DNA from: Myxococcales bacterium
GTDB taxonomy: Bacteria; Myxococcota_A; UBA9160; UBA4427
Assembly (NCBI GenBank): GCA_012960035.1
Contig: DUBZ01000125.1
Coordinates: forward strand, 2,507 to 63,329
Direction: 5' to 3'
DNA length: 60,823 bases
In this document: one piece after another, positions 1 through 8,354 of the stretch
How positions within the stretch are numbered: the first letter of the stretch is position 1
Layout of the letters: every line of letters starts with the position of its first letter
Translations under genes and position numbers: made by a program
The notes under the pieces: generated by a model
Databases searched by the model: none
What the model saw: only the letters and a program-made list of their open reading frames with translations
What the model was told of the DNA's origin: nothing

Positions 1-186
1 GATCTCGCCGCTGATCTGCAAACTGTGGCCGGCGTAGAAGAAGATCGCCTGGTCCGCGCGAGCAACCCGCTTTTCGAATGACGCGAGGGCTTCCTGTAGT
101 TCGCCCCGGGGCGCGGGGGTGGCGCATCCCGAAACCGAAACGGTGATGAAGACGAAAGCCACCAGGAAAATGAATTTGAAGCGCAT
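1..186 (-). CDS. Partial exported lipoprotein with caspase-like (C14) segment
   Basis: The frame runs off the left edge, so only the first 62 codons are present. Residues 1-20 form a signal peptide with a lipobox ending SVSG-C21, so the product should be lipid-anchored after export. Residues 46-60 (ADQAIFFYAGHSLQISG) match the caspase/metacaspase p20 segment that carries the catalytic histidine, usually written aDvalfYYaGHGlqvdG; here GHG is GHS. Only about 25 residues separate the lipobox from this motif. The first strand and the nPvnDA-type segment that normally begin a C14 domain are therefore missing, as if a signal peptide were joined to the middle of the fold. The catalytic cysteine would lie outside the window. 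The lipoprotein reading is solid. The caspase assignment rests on one motif. Confidence 0.6.
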   Translation of the reverse strand, partial: MRFKFIFLVAFVFITVSVSGCATPAPRGELQEALASFEKRVARADQAIFFYAGHSLQISGEI

Positions 187-350
187 CCGCTGTCGATCCT
201 TGTCCGTATTGGTTTTGCCATGTCTTGTCTCGGTTTGGAGGGGCGGCACCCTAGTCAGTCGACTTTGGGAGCGCTGGCCCCAACCGTTCTTCTAGACTGG
301 TTCTCTCGTAATGTGCCCGCGGCTAAACCGCTTTTGGAGGATCGCGCGGC

Positions 351-1766
351 GTGTCCCATCAACCAAACCCTGAACCCAGCGAAATTATCTCGCAGCTTGA
401 CGAGACTTCAGAGGGTCGGCGCGTCCGAGATGTAGCCGCCGCATTGCGCGAATGGGGTGGACGGGCCGTGTTGGTTGGAGGAGCCGTTCGTGACGGCTTG
501 CTTGGTCTCCCGGTCAAGGATCTCGACGTCGAAGTCTTTGGGGTCGACTTGAGCACGCTGCGCCGTGTGCTCACGAATTACGGCAAAGTTTCTTCAGTCG
601 GGCAGTCGTTCGGCGTCTTGATGATCCATGGGCTCGACGTCGATTTTTCGTTGCCGCGCCGGGACAGCAAAGTTGCCGAGGGACATCGTGGGTTCGACAT
701 CGAATTTGATCCCACGTTGTCGTTCGAAGCGGCAGCACGCCGCCGGGACCTGACCGTCAACGCGATGGGAATCGACCTTGAAAGCATCGAGTTCTTGGAT
801 CCATTTCGCGGTCGTGAAGATCTGGCGTCCGGACTCTTGCAAGCGACCGATCCGTCGACGTTCGGTGAAGATCCACTGCGTGGTTTGCGGGTTGCGCAAA
901 TGGCCGGTCGCTTCTGCATGCGGGTTGATCCGGCGCTGAACGAATTGTGCGCGGGCCTCGATCTGTCCGAGCTGCCCGGTGAACGTGTGCACGAAGAGTT
1001 TCGCAAGCTTCTCCTCAAGGGGCGCGAACCGTCACGCGGGTTTGCATTTTTAAAAGAGAGCAGGTTGCTGCGCTTCTTTCCCGAACTCGCTGCGTTAGTC
1101 GACGTGCCTCAAGACGCGGTGTGGCACCCCGAAGGCGACGTATGGGTGCACACGTTGATGTGCCTCGACGCAGCAGTCGCACTGCGCGACGGCGTGGGAG
1201 CGGACGCGGAAGCGTTGATGTTCGGTGTGCTTTGTCACGACTTTGGAAAACCTGTGGCGACCAAAACCATCGACGGCCGCATCCGCTCGCTTGGACACGA
1301 CCAAGCAGGAAGCGAGCTCACCCGGAGCTTTCTCGAAAACATGCGAGCATCCACCGCGTTGATCGAGCGAACCACCGCCTTGGTGGAACAACATCTCGCG
1401 CCCGCGTTACTCACCGAACAGGGAGCGAAACCAAAGGCCTACCGTCGGCTCGCGCGCAAACTTTCGTCGGCGGGTGTCACGATGCAATTGCTCGAGCGGG
1501 TTGCACGGGCGGATCACTTCGGGCGAACGACTGAAGACGCGGTCGCGCTTCAATTTCCTGCGGGCGATCAATTTCTCGAGCAGGCCGATGCGCTCGAAAT
1601 TTCGATCGAAGGTCCAAGCGACGTCGTGCAGGGGCGGCATTTGATCGCTCGTGGGCACGAACCGTCGCCTCGGTTTGGCGAGATTCTTGACCGGTGCCGC
1701 GAGGTTCAGGACGAAACTGGCTTGCGTGATCCCGACGCAATCTTGGCCATCGCCGATCCGAGATAG
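351..1766 (+). CDS. cca: CCA-adding enzyme / tRNA nucleotidyltransferase with HD domain
   Basis: Class II nucleotidyltransferase of 471 residues that adds or repairs the 3' CCA end of tRNA in the cytoplasm. The head domain shows LVGGAVRD (41-48), the metal-binding DLDVE (57-61) with a further acidic pair in DVDF (96-99), RRDLTVNAM (131-139) and the EDPLRGLRVAQMAGRF region (173-188). A C-terminal HD phosphohydrolase domain is visible (WHPEGDVWVHT near 258; CHDFGK with H296-D297), as in the bacterial multifunctional Cca proteins. Start is GTG at 351 with GGAGG ten bases upstream. Poly(A) polymerase is the usual alternative, since the two activities cannot be told apart by eye. The HD domain and length favour Cca. 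Confidence 0.88.
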   Translation: MSHQPNPEPSEIISQLDETSEGRRVRDVAAALREWGGRAVLVGGAVRDGLLGLPVKDLDVEVFGVDLSTLRRVLTNYGKVSSVGQSFGVLMIHGLDVDFSLPRRDSKVAEGHRGFDIEFDPTLSFEAAARRRDLTVNAMGIDLESIEFLDPFRGREDLASGLLQATDPSTFGEDPLRGLRVAQMAGRFCMRVDPALNELCAGLDLSELPGERVHEEFRKLLLKGREPSRGFAFLKESRLLRFFPELAALVDVPQDAVWHPEGDVWVHTLMCLDAAVALRDGVGADAEALMFGVLCHDFGKPVATKTIDGRIRSLGHDQAGSELTRSFLENMRASTALIERTTALVEQHLAPALLTEQGAKPKAYRRLARKLSSAGVTMQLLERVARADHFGRTTEDAVALQFPAGDQFLEQADALEISIEGPSDVVQGRHLIARGHEPSPRFGEILDRCREVQDETGLRDPDAILAIADPR

Positions 1767-1775
1767 TTCGCGTCA

Positions 1776-1793
1776 GCCAAGATCGTGCTTGGC
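1776..1793 (+). terminator. Hairpin after cca
   Basis: A perfect 6-bp inverted repeat (GCCAAG, six-base loop, CTTGGC) lies ten bases after the cca stop. There is no U-run behind it, so it may be a weak or factor-assisted terminator, or an mRNA 3' end. Confidence 0.3.
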
Positions 1794-1887
1794 GGATTTC
1801 GACCAGGCCTTTGCTTGGGCGCGATGAGTGATTGACGCGTGATTCGATCGTGACGTCGTTGTGTTTGTCTATCCTCAGGGGGCGGGC

Positions 1888-2189
1888 ATGCCAGCTGCAA
1901 AAAACTCCCCGAGCGTCCGAGGCTCTCGCACCGGGCGCCCCAGCATGACCCTGCGCATTCTCTGGGAACTCCGTGAGGTTCCCTGACCTTCAGAGCGTCG
2001 CGCACGCACTGCGACGAGATGTCGCCCAGCGCGCTGAACAAGCGTCTCGCCGAGCTACGGGGAGTTGGCATCGTGTTGGGAGAGCGCGGCGTGGGGCATC
2101 AGCTCACCAAAAGCGGTGAGGATTTGCTCGCATCTCTCACGCCACTCCACAACTGGGCTGCCGCCTGGGTGCGCCGCACCCAATCCTGA
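1888..2189 (+). pseudogene. Broken HxlR-family transcriptional regulator
   Basis: From ATG 1888 the frame reads a short leader, then GRPSMTLRILWELRE, then stops. Moving one frame at about 1979 gives SLTFRASRTHCDEMSPSALNKR and onward through AELRGVGIVLGERG to VRRTQS and TGA at 2187. Joined, these are the HxlR winged-helix pattern (LRILWELReGpLtFr..SpsvLnkRLaeLreaGiv). One missing G (GAGGGTTCC expected, GAGGTTCC present) accounts for the shift. About ten residues that normally sit between GRPiM and tLRILWE (the LLDLLGRRW helix) are also absent. Two independent lesions make a real inactive gene more likely than a sequencing error. It may once have controlled the acyl-CoA dehydrogenase genes downstream. 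Confidence 0.62.
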
Positions 2190-2301
2190 CGAATTTTCAA
2201 AGTTGCCGATCGACGCCAAGCGCGAGCGAGCTAACGTGCCGCACGCAAATGACGCGGCGCGCCGTGGTGCCGTCGCTAAGCAAACCCGCAAGGAGACTCT
2301 A

Positions 2302-3552
2302 TTGACGACCGAAGCCCAACCCCTCGAAGGTTTCCGCCTCGAACTTCGCGAATGGCTCGAAGCCAATTGCCCCGCTTCGATGCGCGTCATCGCCGACCCT
2401 TCTCTTTATGGGAAGGCGACCGAAGCGGAAAAGAAGCAGTGGCTCGACGCGATGGCGGGCCGAGGCTTCACGACTCCCACCTGGCCCAAAGAACACGGCG
2501 GCGGTGGCCTCGAAAAGGCGGAGCTTCAGGTCTTGAACGAAGAACTGGGGCGCGTCGGTGCTTACCCACCGATGGTCAGCTTCTTCGGTACTGCGATGCT
2601 CGGGCCTGTTCTTCTTGAGTTTGGCAACGACGCACAGAAGAACGAGCACCTGCGCAAGATCACGAACGGCGAGATCAACTGGTGCCAGGGCTACAGCGAA
2701 CCCGGCGCCGGTTCTGACCTCGCCAGTTTGCAGACGCGGGCCGTGCTCGACGGCGACCACTACATCATTAATGGTTCAAAGATCTGGACCACCCAGGCGA
2801 ACGTCGCCGACTGGATCTTCTGTCTTGTTCGCACCGACGCGACCGGCCCGAAGCACGACGGGATTAGCTTCATCCTCTTTGACCTGAAGAGCCCGGGCGT
2901 CACGATCTCGCCGATTCAGCTGATCAGTGGTTCTTCCGAGTTTTGCCAAGTCTTCTTTCAAGATGTGAAGGCAGACGCGAAGAACCTTGTCGGTCCGCTC
3001 AACGGCGGATGGACGATCGCCAAACGCTTGCTCGAACATGAACGAAAGACGCTTTCGGGCGGTATGGGCGGCGCGGGAATGGCGGTGCCCGTCGTAAAAA
3101 AGGACAAGAAGGCCGGCGAGAAAAAGAAGAAGGCACCTCTGGTCGCTTCCGCGAGCTTGCTTGCGGAAAGCGCTCGCCCCTACATCCCGGGCGACGACAA
3201 GAGGCTTGGCGACGCAGACCTGCGCAGCAAGATCGCGCAGTACGAACTCGACGCGCTCTGCTTTAGCTTCAGCATGCGACGCAGCGGCGAAGAAGGCAAA
3301 GCGGGCCGTGGCCCCGGCCCGGCGACTTCGATGTTCAAGCTCTACTCGAGTGAAATGAACAAACGCAAGATGGAACTGCAGATGAGTATTCGCGGCGCCA
3401 ACGGGCTCGGCTGGGAAGGCGAAGGTTTTGAGCCCGGCGAAATTTCAGAGACCCGCGGTTGGTTGCGCTCGAAAGGCAACTCGATCGAAGGCGGCACCTC
3501 CGAGGTGCAGCTCAACGTGATCGCCAAGCGCGTGCTCGGACTCCCGGACTAG
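2302..3552 (+). CDS. Acyl-CoA dehydrogenase, large-type subunit of a pair
   Basis: FAD-dependent alpha,beta-dehydrogenation of an acyl-CoA thioester, 416 residues. The FAD/substrate motif WCQGYSEPGAGSDLAS is at 127-142 and the C-terminal EGGTSEVQLNVIAKRVLG is near 396-413. Start is TTG 2302, supported by AAGGAG six bases upstream. The frame is open further upstream, but that part overlaps the broken HxlR gene and does not look like protein. An insertion at 266-277 is almost pure lysine (KKDKKAGEKKKK). Immediately followed (96 bp) by a second, shorter acyl-CoA dehydrogenase. This large/small arrangement is known from PimC/PimD and from the heteromeric FadE (ChsE) enzymes of steroid degraders. 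I infer a heterotetramer; substrate unknown. Confidence 0.85.
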   Translation: MTTEAQPLEGFRLELREWLEANCPASMRVIADPSLYGKATEAEKKQWLDAMAGRGFTTPTWPKEHGGGGLEKAELQVLNEELGRVGAYPPMVSFFGTAMLGPVLLEFGNDAQKNEHLRKITNGEINWCQGYSEPGAGSDLASLQTRAVLDGDHYIINGSKIWTTQANVADWIFCLVRTDATGPKHDGISFILFDLKSPGVTISPIQLISGSSEFCQVFFQDVKADAKNLVGPLNGGWTIAKRLLEHERKTLSGGMGGAGMAVPVVKKDKKAGEKKKKAPLVASASLLAESARPYIPGDDKRLGDADLRSKIAQYELDALCFSFSMRRSGEEGKAGRGPGPATSMFKLYSSEMNKRKMELQMSIRGANGLGWEGEGFEPGEISETRGWLRSKGNSIEGGTSEVQLNVIAKRVLGLPD

Positions 3553-3648
3553 CGCGCGTCAATTCGACGCACCTTCATTCATGGGTTTGTCTCTGCGTTA
3601 CCGCAGATCAAAGCCTCCGCAGATCTAGACGACCCCAAGGAAACAAAG

Positions 3649-4788
3649 ATGGCTCTCGTACTCTCTGACGAACAAGAACTGCTCAAAGAATCCGCAGTCG
3701 ATTTTCTGAACGACAAGTCCCCTGTCACGCACCTGCGCGAGCTTCGCGACAACGACGACGCGGACGGTTTCTCCCGCGCGCTTTGGAAGGACATGGCCGA
3801 GCTCGGTTGGACGGGCATCATCTTCCCCGAAGAACACGGTGGGGCGGACATGGGCTACGCCGAACTCGGAATCTTGTTCGAAGAATCCGGCCGACGACTT
3901 TCGCCGTACCCGTTGCTCTCAACCATCGTACTCGGCGGCGGTGCGCTCATGGCCGGTGGCACCGACGAACAGCGCAGCAAGGTCCTTCCCGGTGTCTGCA
4001 GTGGAGACACATTGCTCGCGATGGCGGTTCAGGAAACAGCACGCTTCAGCCCGTACGCGATCGAGACGAGCGCCGCAGCAGACGGCTCGGGCTACAAGAT
4101 CAACGGCAAAAAGATTTTCGTCCTCGACGGTCATGTCGCCAACCAGCTCATTGTTGTTGCGCGCACCTCAGGTGGCGCGAATGATCGCGACGGCATCACG
4201 CTCTTCTTGGTTCCGGCAGACCAGCAGGGCATTTCGATTGTTCGAACCAAGATGGTCGACAGCCGCAACGCGGCACAGATCACCTTTGACAACGTGTCCG
4301 TGAGCGCCGACCAAGTCGTCGGCACCGTTGACGCGGGCGCTGACGTTCTCGACAATGTTTTCGATCGTGCCGCGGCGGTACTCGCCAGCGAACTCGTTGG
4401 CATTAGCAACGAAGTGTTCGAACGAACGGTCGCCTACTTGAAGACCCGGGAGCAGTTCGGGGTGCTTATTGGCACCTTTCAGGGGCTCAAGCATCGTGCG
4501 GCAGACATGTTCTGCGAAATCGAGTTGTCCAAGTCCATCGCGCTTGGTGCGTTGCGCGCCATTGACGACGCCGACCCCGACGCCACCCGCGTCGTGAGTG
4601 CAGCAAAAGCGCGCACGTCCGACACGTCCGGGCTCGTGACTCGCGAAGGTGTGCAGATGCACGGAGGCATCGGGATGACGGACGAAGAAGAACTCGGCTT
4701 GTTCCTGAAGCGCTCGAAGGCAGCTGAGCTGTCGTTTGGCGACGCGTCGTACCACCGAGATCGCTTTGCGACCTTGACGGGCTTCTAG
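3649..4788 (+). CDS. Acyl-CoA dehydrogenase, small-type subunit of a pair
   Basis: Second member of the pair, 379 residues. It starts MALVLSDEQELLKESAVDFL and carries the acyl-CoA dehydrogenase C-terminal signature MHGGIGMTDEEELGLFLKRSK near 341-361. In place of the usual TEPxxGSD loop it has QETARFSPY near 131. In heteromeric FadE enzymes one subunit often keeps the FAD site and the other is degenerate there, so this supports pairing with the preceding gene. ATG 3649 is preceded by CAAGGAAA. Its TAG stop shares a CTAG with the stop of the convergent glycosyltransferase gene. Confidence 0.85.
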   Translation: MALVLSDEQELLKESAVDFLNDKSPVTHLRELRDNDDADGFSRALWKDMAELGWTGIIFPEEHGGADMGYAELGILFEESGRRLSPYPLLSTIVLGGGALMAGGTDEQRSKVLPGVCSGDTLLAMAVQETARFSPYAIETSAAADGSGYKINGKKIFVLDGHVANQLIVVARTSGGANDRDGITLFLVPADQQGISIVRTKMVDSRNAAQITFDNVSVSADQVVGTVDAGADVLDNVFDRAAAVLASELVGISNEVFERTVAYLKTREQFGVLIGTFQGLKHRAADMFCEIELSKSIALGALRAIDDADPDATRVVSAAKARTSDTSGLVTREGVQMHGGIGMTDEEELGLFLKRSKAAELSFGDASYHRDRFATLTGF

Positions 4789-6470
4789 CGTTCGACTCTG
4801 CGCAAGAGGTCCGCGTAGTCATGGGCCGGCCCGCGATACCGATGTTCGAGCGCGAATCGACTTTCGAGGTATCGGAATAGTCGAGGGTACGCGGATTCGA
4901 ATTTTTCGAGCCCCGGGTATTCAGCGCCGTACACGTTGAGTGCGAGCGCAACGTTGTCGCGTTCGAGCTGGGCAATGATCTCGTCTTCTGCTTCAGGTCC
5001 GGGAAACCCGGGCCCAAGTGCGACGAAACGCGACGGGTGATCGCGCCCGCTCAAGTAGTAGAACATTGGGAAGTAGGGCACGACGAAGATCTCTTCGTCG
5101 GAACCGATGGACGATTCGGTGTGGTCGAGTAGGTCGTTCCAGATCTGCGCGGTTGTCGCGTCGATCCACACGGTGCCGCGAGCGGTGTGGACCGGTGCGC
5201 GATCGATCGCAAGATAGGCGTAGAGCGCGGTCGCCGACGCTGCGAGATACACGACGACCGTAACCCGAGCCCCCCAACGCACCCCCGAACGGATCGCTCC
5301 CGGTGCAGCCTCACTTACGAGTTGTGTGCACGCGAAGGTCGAAAGCGCGATCAGGGGGTATAGGGTTGGGGTGATGTAGTGCAGCGATGCAAATGAGATG
5401 TTGGTCAGCGCGAGGACTGCCCCAGTCAACCAGACCAGCAGCGCAGCCTCCCAACTTCTCGACCACGTGCCCAAGTGCAGTCGTTGCACGAGTAGTCCCG
5501 CCGTCGCGAGGTACATGGCGACCGGTGCGTAGTAGAGCACGCGAACGAAAAAATCGATCCAGCCCGTGTATAGAACCAGGTTGTGATAGAAGCGATCTCG
5601 ACCGATCCCCTCGAACGCATTGATCAACATCCCTGGCAAAACCAAGCCCGAACTCAACCGCACCGAGTCGAGTTGACCCAAGAGCGGGAACAGGTTGGGA
5701 AACAAGCCCGTGGGCGAGTCGCTGTAGATTTGAGTGATCTTGATCGCGCCGTCGATCATCTCGTCGAGAATCCCGATTGACGCGAGATAGACGACCATGG
5801 GGACACTCGCCACCGCAATCCCGGCCAGAGTTGCAGCTCCCTCTGACCACAGCTCCTTGATCCCTCGCGGTCGCGACACCGGGAGATTTAACGCAGTCCG
5901 TCCCCAGCCGGCGAGCCAGTAAAGAAGCGTGCCCGCGCCGATCGCAACGGGGAGATTCGGTTTCGTCCAAAGACCCGCCGCCAGCACTGCGCCGAACACA
6001 AAGGCACGTTTGCGTGTTGGGTTTTCTTCGATTGCCCACGCGGCTCGAATGGCCACGAGGCAAATCAAAATAGTGAGCTGGTTGTAACTGAAGTATTGCG
6101 CGTGAGGCCAAGTCCATATTTGAAACGGGATTGCGAGAGCTCCCGCGAGTGCTGCGCCGCGCCCAGGCAAGAAACAGAGCGCCAGTGCAAAGACCATCAC
6201 GACACAAAGCGCATTCACCGTGCAGATCAGTGCGCGCGAAACGAGGAAGTGGCTCCCGAAGACCTTGAAGGCCAAGGCTTGTACGAGGTAGACGGTGGGG
6301 GTCAGCGGGATATTGGTGTCGACAAACAACAAGCGACCCTGTGCGACGTCGTCAGAGGCGACGAGGACGATGCCTTCGTCGGCGACGAACGCGTCGAGGG
6401 CGATGAAGGTAGACTGAAACGCGATGCTCGCAATGAAGAGCATGATGGCGATGCGGAGATTTGGGCGCAC
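4785..6470 (-). CDS. GT-C-fold membrane glycosyltransferase (ArnT/PMT-2-like)
   Basis: A 561-residue integral membrane protein. The first helix is followed by an acidic loop FVADEG at 29-34, the place where GT-C enzymes (ArnT, PMT_2, DUF2029 families) carry the catalytic Asp/Glu. Many hydrophobic segments follow, then a soluble C-terminal portion from about residue 430 containing IWNDLLDHT and FYLSGRDHPSRFV. By family it should move a sugar from a polyprenyl-phosphate carrier to a lipid or polymer on the periplasmic face. Donor and acceptor cannot be read from sequence. Start GTG 6470 follows TAGGTGA. It stands alone, convergent with the dehydrogenase pair. Confidence 0.65.
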   Translation of the reverse strand: MRPNLRIAIMLFIASIAFQSTFIALDAFVADEGIVLVASDDVAQGRLLFVDTNIPLTPTVYLVQALAFKVFGSHFLVSRALICTVNALCVVMVFALALCFLPGRGAALAGALAIPFQIWTWPHAQYFSYNQLTILICLVAIRAAWAIEENPTRKRAFVFGAVLAAGLWTKPNLPVAIGAGTLLYWLAGWGRTALNLPVSRPRGIKELWSEGAATLAGIAVASVPMVVYLASIGILDEMIDGAIKITQIYSDSPTGLFPNLFPLLGQLDSVRLSSGLVLPGMLINAFEGIGRDRFYHNLVLYTGWIDFFVRVLYYAPVAMYLATAGLLVQRLHLGTWSRSWEAALLVWLTGAVLALTNISFASLHYITPTLYPLIALSTFACTQLVSEAAPGAIRSGVRWGARVTVVVYLAASATALYAYLAIDRAPVHTARGTVWIDATTAQIWNDLLDHTESSIGSDEEIFVVPYFPMFYYLSGRDHPSRFVALGPGFPGPEAEDEIIAQLERDNVALALNVYGAEYPGLEKFESAYPRLFRYLESRFALEHRYRGPAHDYADLLRRVER

Positions 6471-6523
6471 TCACCTACTATAGAGCAGCGCTAGGAGCGC
6501 GGAACCCGCGGGCCGTCATAGGT

Positions 6524-6547
6524 CGGCGATCAACGGCGATCAACGGC
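6524..6547 (+). repeat. Short 10-bp tandem repeat
   Basis: CGGCGATCAA occurs twice head to tail, followed by a further CGGC, in the leader region just upstream of the HEAT-repeat gene. It could be slippage or a tandem operator. Nothing else supports a role. Confidence 0.4.
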
Positions 6548-6578
6548 TGAACCGCTGAGACGGAGAAATCAGGGATCA

Positions 6579-8354
6579 ATGCTTCGCAGCCATGTCATCG
6601 CCGCCGGTTGGGTCACCATGATCACGGCTTCGATCGCTTCTGCTTCGACCGACGAGGGGGCGGTGGAGGCGGAACGACTTCGCGCCGCGACGACCGCGCT
6701 CGAGGCTCCGCTCTCATTCGATGAACGCTTCCCGTCACTTCGCTTTTTGGCTTACCTCATCGCAGACGACGCTCGGCCCCATGCGCGGGCGATCGAAAGA
6801 CTTGCGCTCAGTAAGGATCCGGATGCTGCACTGCCTTTGATCGCCGCATTGGCGGACCGCGAGTTTGCGTTTCGTTATGAAGCGGGTGTCGCGCTGCAGG
6901 AAGTTCCGAACCTCGTCGCGCTCCCTGCGTTGTTGGCGTTGATCGCCGAAGACGATCCACGCCTGACCCACATGGCGGCGCGAGTGCTTGGCATCGTGGC
7001 TGGTGTCCTTGGCGAAGCGAATCGTTCAGCGCCCGACCCGATCATCACAAGCGCGATCGGTCACGCCCAAGCGGCGTTGATCGAGTTGGCATCGAATCAC
7101 GAAAGCGAAGTGATTCGCGTCTCGGCGCTTACGGGCTTGATCTCGATCGGAGCCGAAGACGCCCTCAGCGCAGTTTATGAGATCGGCGCAAAGGACCCGC
7201 ATGAAATGGTGCGATGTCGCGTTTTGTCGGCGAGTGGCGACTTTATATCGCAGCCCCGCGGTGCACGAGTTAGCCCCGCGCACGTTCGCACGCTCTTGCG
7301 AAAGAGTCTGAACCCAAAGTCAGTCGACGAACCGCTTGGTGTCTATCGTCGTGCAGCCTATGAATCCCTCTACTTTTCGAAAGTCGAACCGGAAGGGGAA
7401 CGGCGCAGTGATTGCGTCGATGCAAACGAAACCGCCATGTGGTGGCTCGGAAGCCTGAACGACCCCGAAGCCATCCCCCACTTAATTCGTGCTGCGCAGT
7501 CGAGCGACCCCGCGTTACAGGCGGTCGCGGGCTGGGGACTTCCGCGTTTCAATCAACCGGCCGCGCTCGAACAGGTTGAGGCGTTGCTCGAAAGCCCTTT
7601 GGCGGGTGTTCGATCTGCGGCGATCGAAGGCTTGGGGCGCTCGATGCACCCGGGTTCCGATGCTCGCCTGATCCGGGTATTGAAAGAAGGTTCGCGGCTC
7701 GACCGCCGTGAAGCGGCGAGGGCGCTCGCCGGCTCTTTCGGTGCGTCGCTCGCTCTGATCGATGCGTTTTCCGACCGAGCGGTTGAAGTACGAGACGAAG
7801 CCGAACGCGCACTGCTGCGTAGCGACGTGGTGGTCGGCAAACTCGAAGACTCGCTCGCAAGCGCGACCGCGGAGGTCGCCGCAGGCAAGGGCACGGCAGC
7901 ACTGAACCGGCGCGTTCAACGAATTCGTGTAGGCCTCGAAAGATGGCGCGGCGAACAACGCGAGGCCGAACAGGCTCTCGCACATGGGCTTGGCGCGGCT
8001 GACCCACGCATCCGCACACGTTCTGCTCGTATCCTGTCTCGATTCACGAGCGAGAACAGCTTGCGGCTTACGATCGACATTCTTGATGCACGAAAATCGC
8101 CGAGCAGTGAATCAGCGGCGCTTGCCCTGGGACTTCGAGGTGACGCCTCCACGCGTGAGTCGCTTGGGCGGGCCGCAGGTAGCGACAGAGAAGCCCTTTC
8201 GGTGGCGGCGATACGCGCGCTTCAGGATCTCAACTTGAAGGCTTCCCTTCCGCTGCTTCGTTCGTTACAGGCCGCAACCGACAACTCACCTCGAAAAGCT
8301 GACGCCGTCCGTTATACGATCGCGATTCTCGAGCAGCGCGAAACGGGCGACTAG
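6579..8354 (+). CDS. Exported HEAT-repeat protein
   Basis: 591 residues. An N-terminal hydrophobic stretch ending SASA (about 1-23) looks like a Sec signal peptide. The rest is almost entirely paired helices of HEAT type, for example DPDAALPLIAALADREFAFR near 81, VALPALLALIAEDDPRLTHM near 112, EAIPHLIRAAQSSDPALQAV near 300 and ALEQVEALLESPLAGVRSAA near 331. No catalytic motif is visible. Such proteins are usually periplasmic scaffolds. The haem protein encoded about 4 kb away also carries HEAT repeats, but no link is shown. The stop TAG shares CTAG with the amidase stop on the other strand. Confidence 0.7.
   Translation: MLRSHVIAAGWVTMITASIASASTDEGAVEAERLRAATTALEAPLSFDERFPSLRFLAYLIADDARPHARAIERLALSKDPDAALPLIAALADREFAFRYEAGVALQEVPNLVALPALLALIAEDDPRLTHMAARVLGIVAGVLGEANRSAPDPIITSAIGHAQAALIELASNHESEVIRVSALTGLISIGAEDALSAVYEIGAKDPHEMVRCRVLSASGDFISQPRGARVSPAHVRTLLRKSLNPKSVDEPLGVYRRAAYESLYFSKVEPEGERRSDCVDANETAMWWLGSLNDPEAIPHLIRAAQSSDPALQAVAGWGLPRFNQPAALEQVEALLESPLAGVRSAAIEGLGRSMHPGSDARLIRVLKEGSRLDRREAARALAGSFGASLALIDAFSDRAVEVRDEAERALLRSDVVVGKLEDSLASATAEVAAGKGTAALNRRVQRIRVGLERWRGEQREAEQALAHGLGAADPRIRTRSARILSRFTSENSLRLTIDILDARKSPSSESAALALGLRGDASTRESLGRAAGSDREALSVAAIRALQDLNLKASLPLLRSLQAATDNSPRKADAVRYTIAILEQRETGD

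Noticed and set aside
2065..2301. N-terminal extension of the first acyl-CoA dehydrogenase
   Set aside because: Overlaps the HxlR remnant in another frame, and the TTG at 2302 has a clear AAGGAG.
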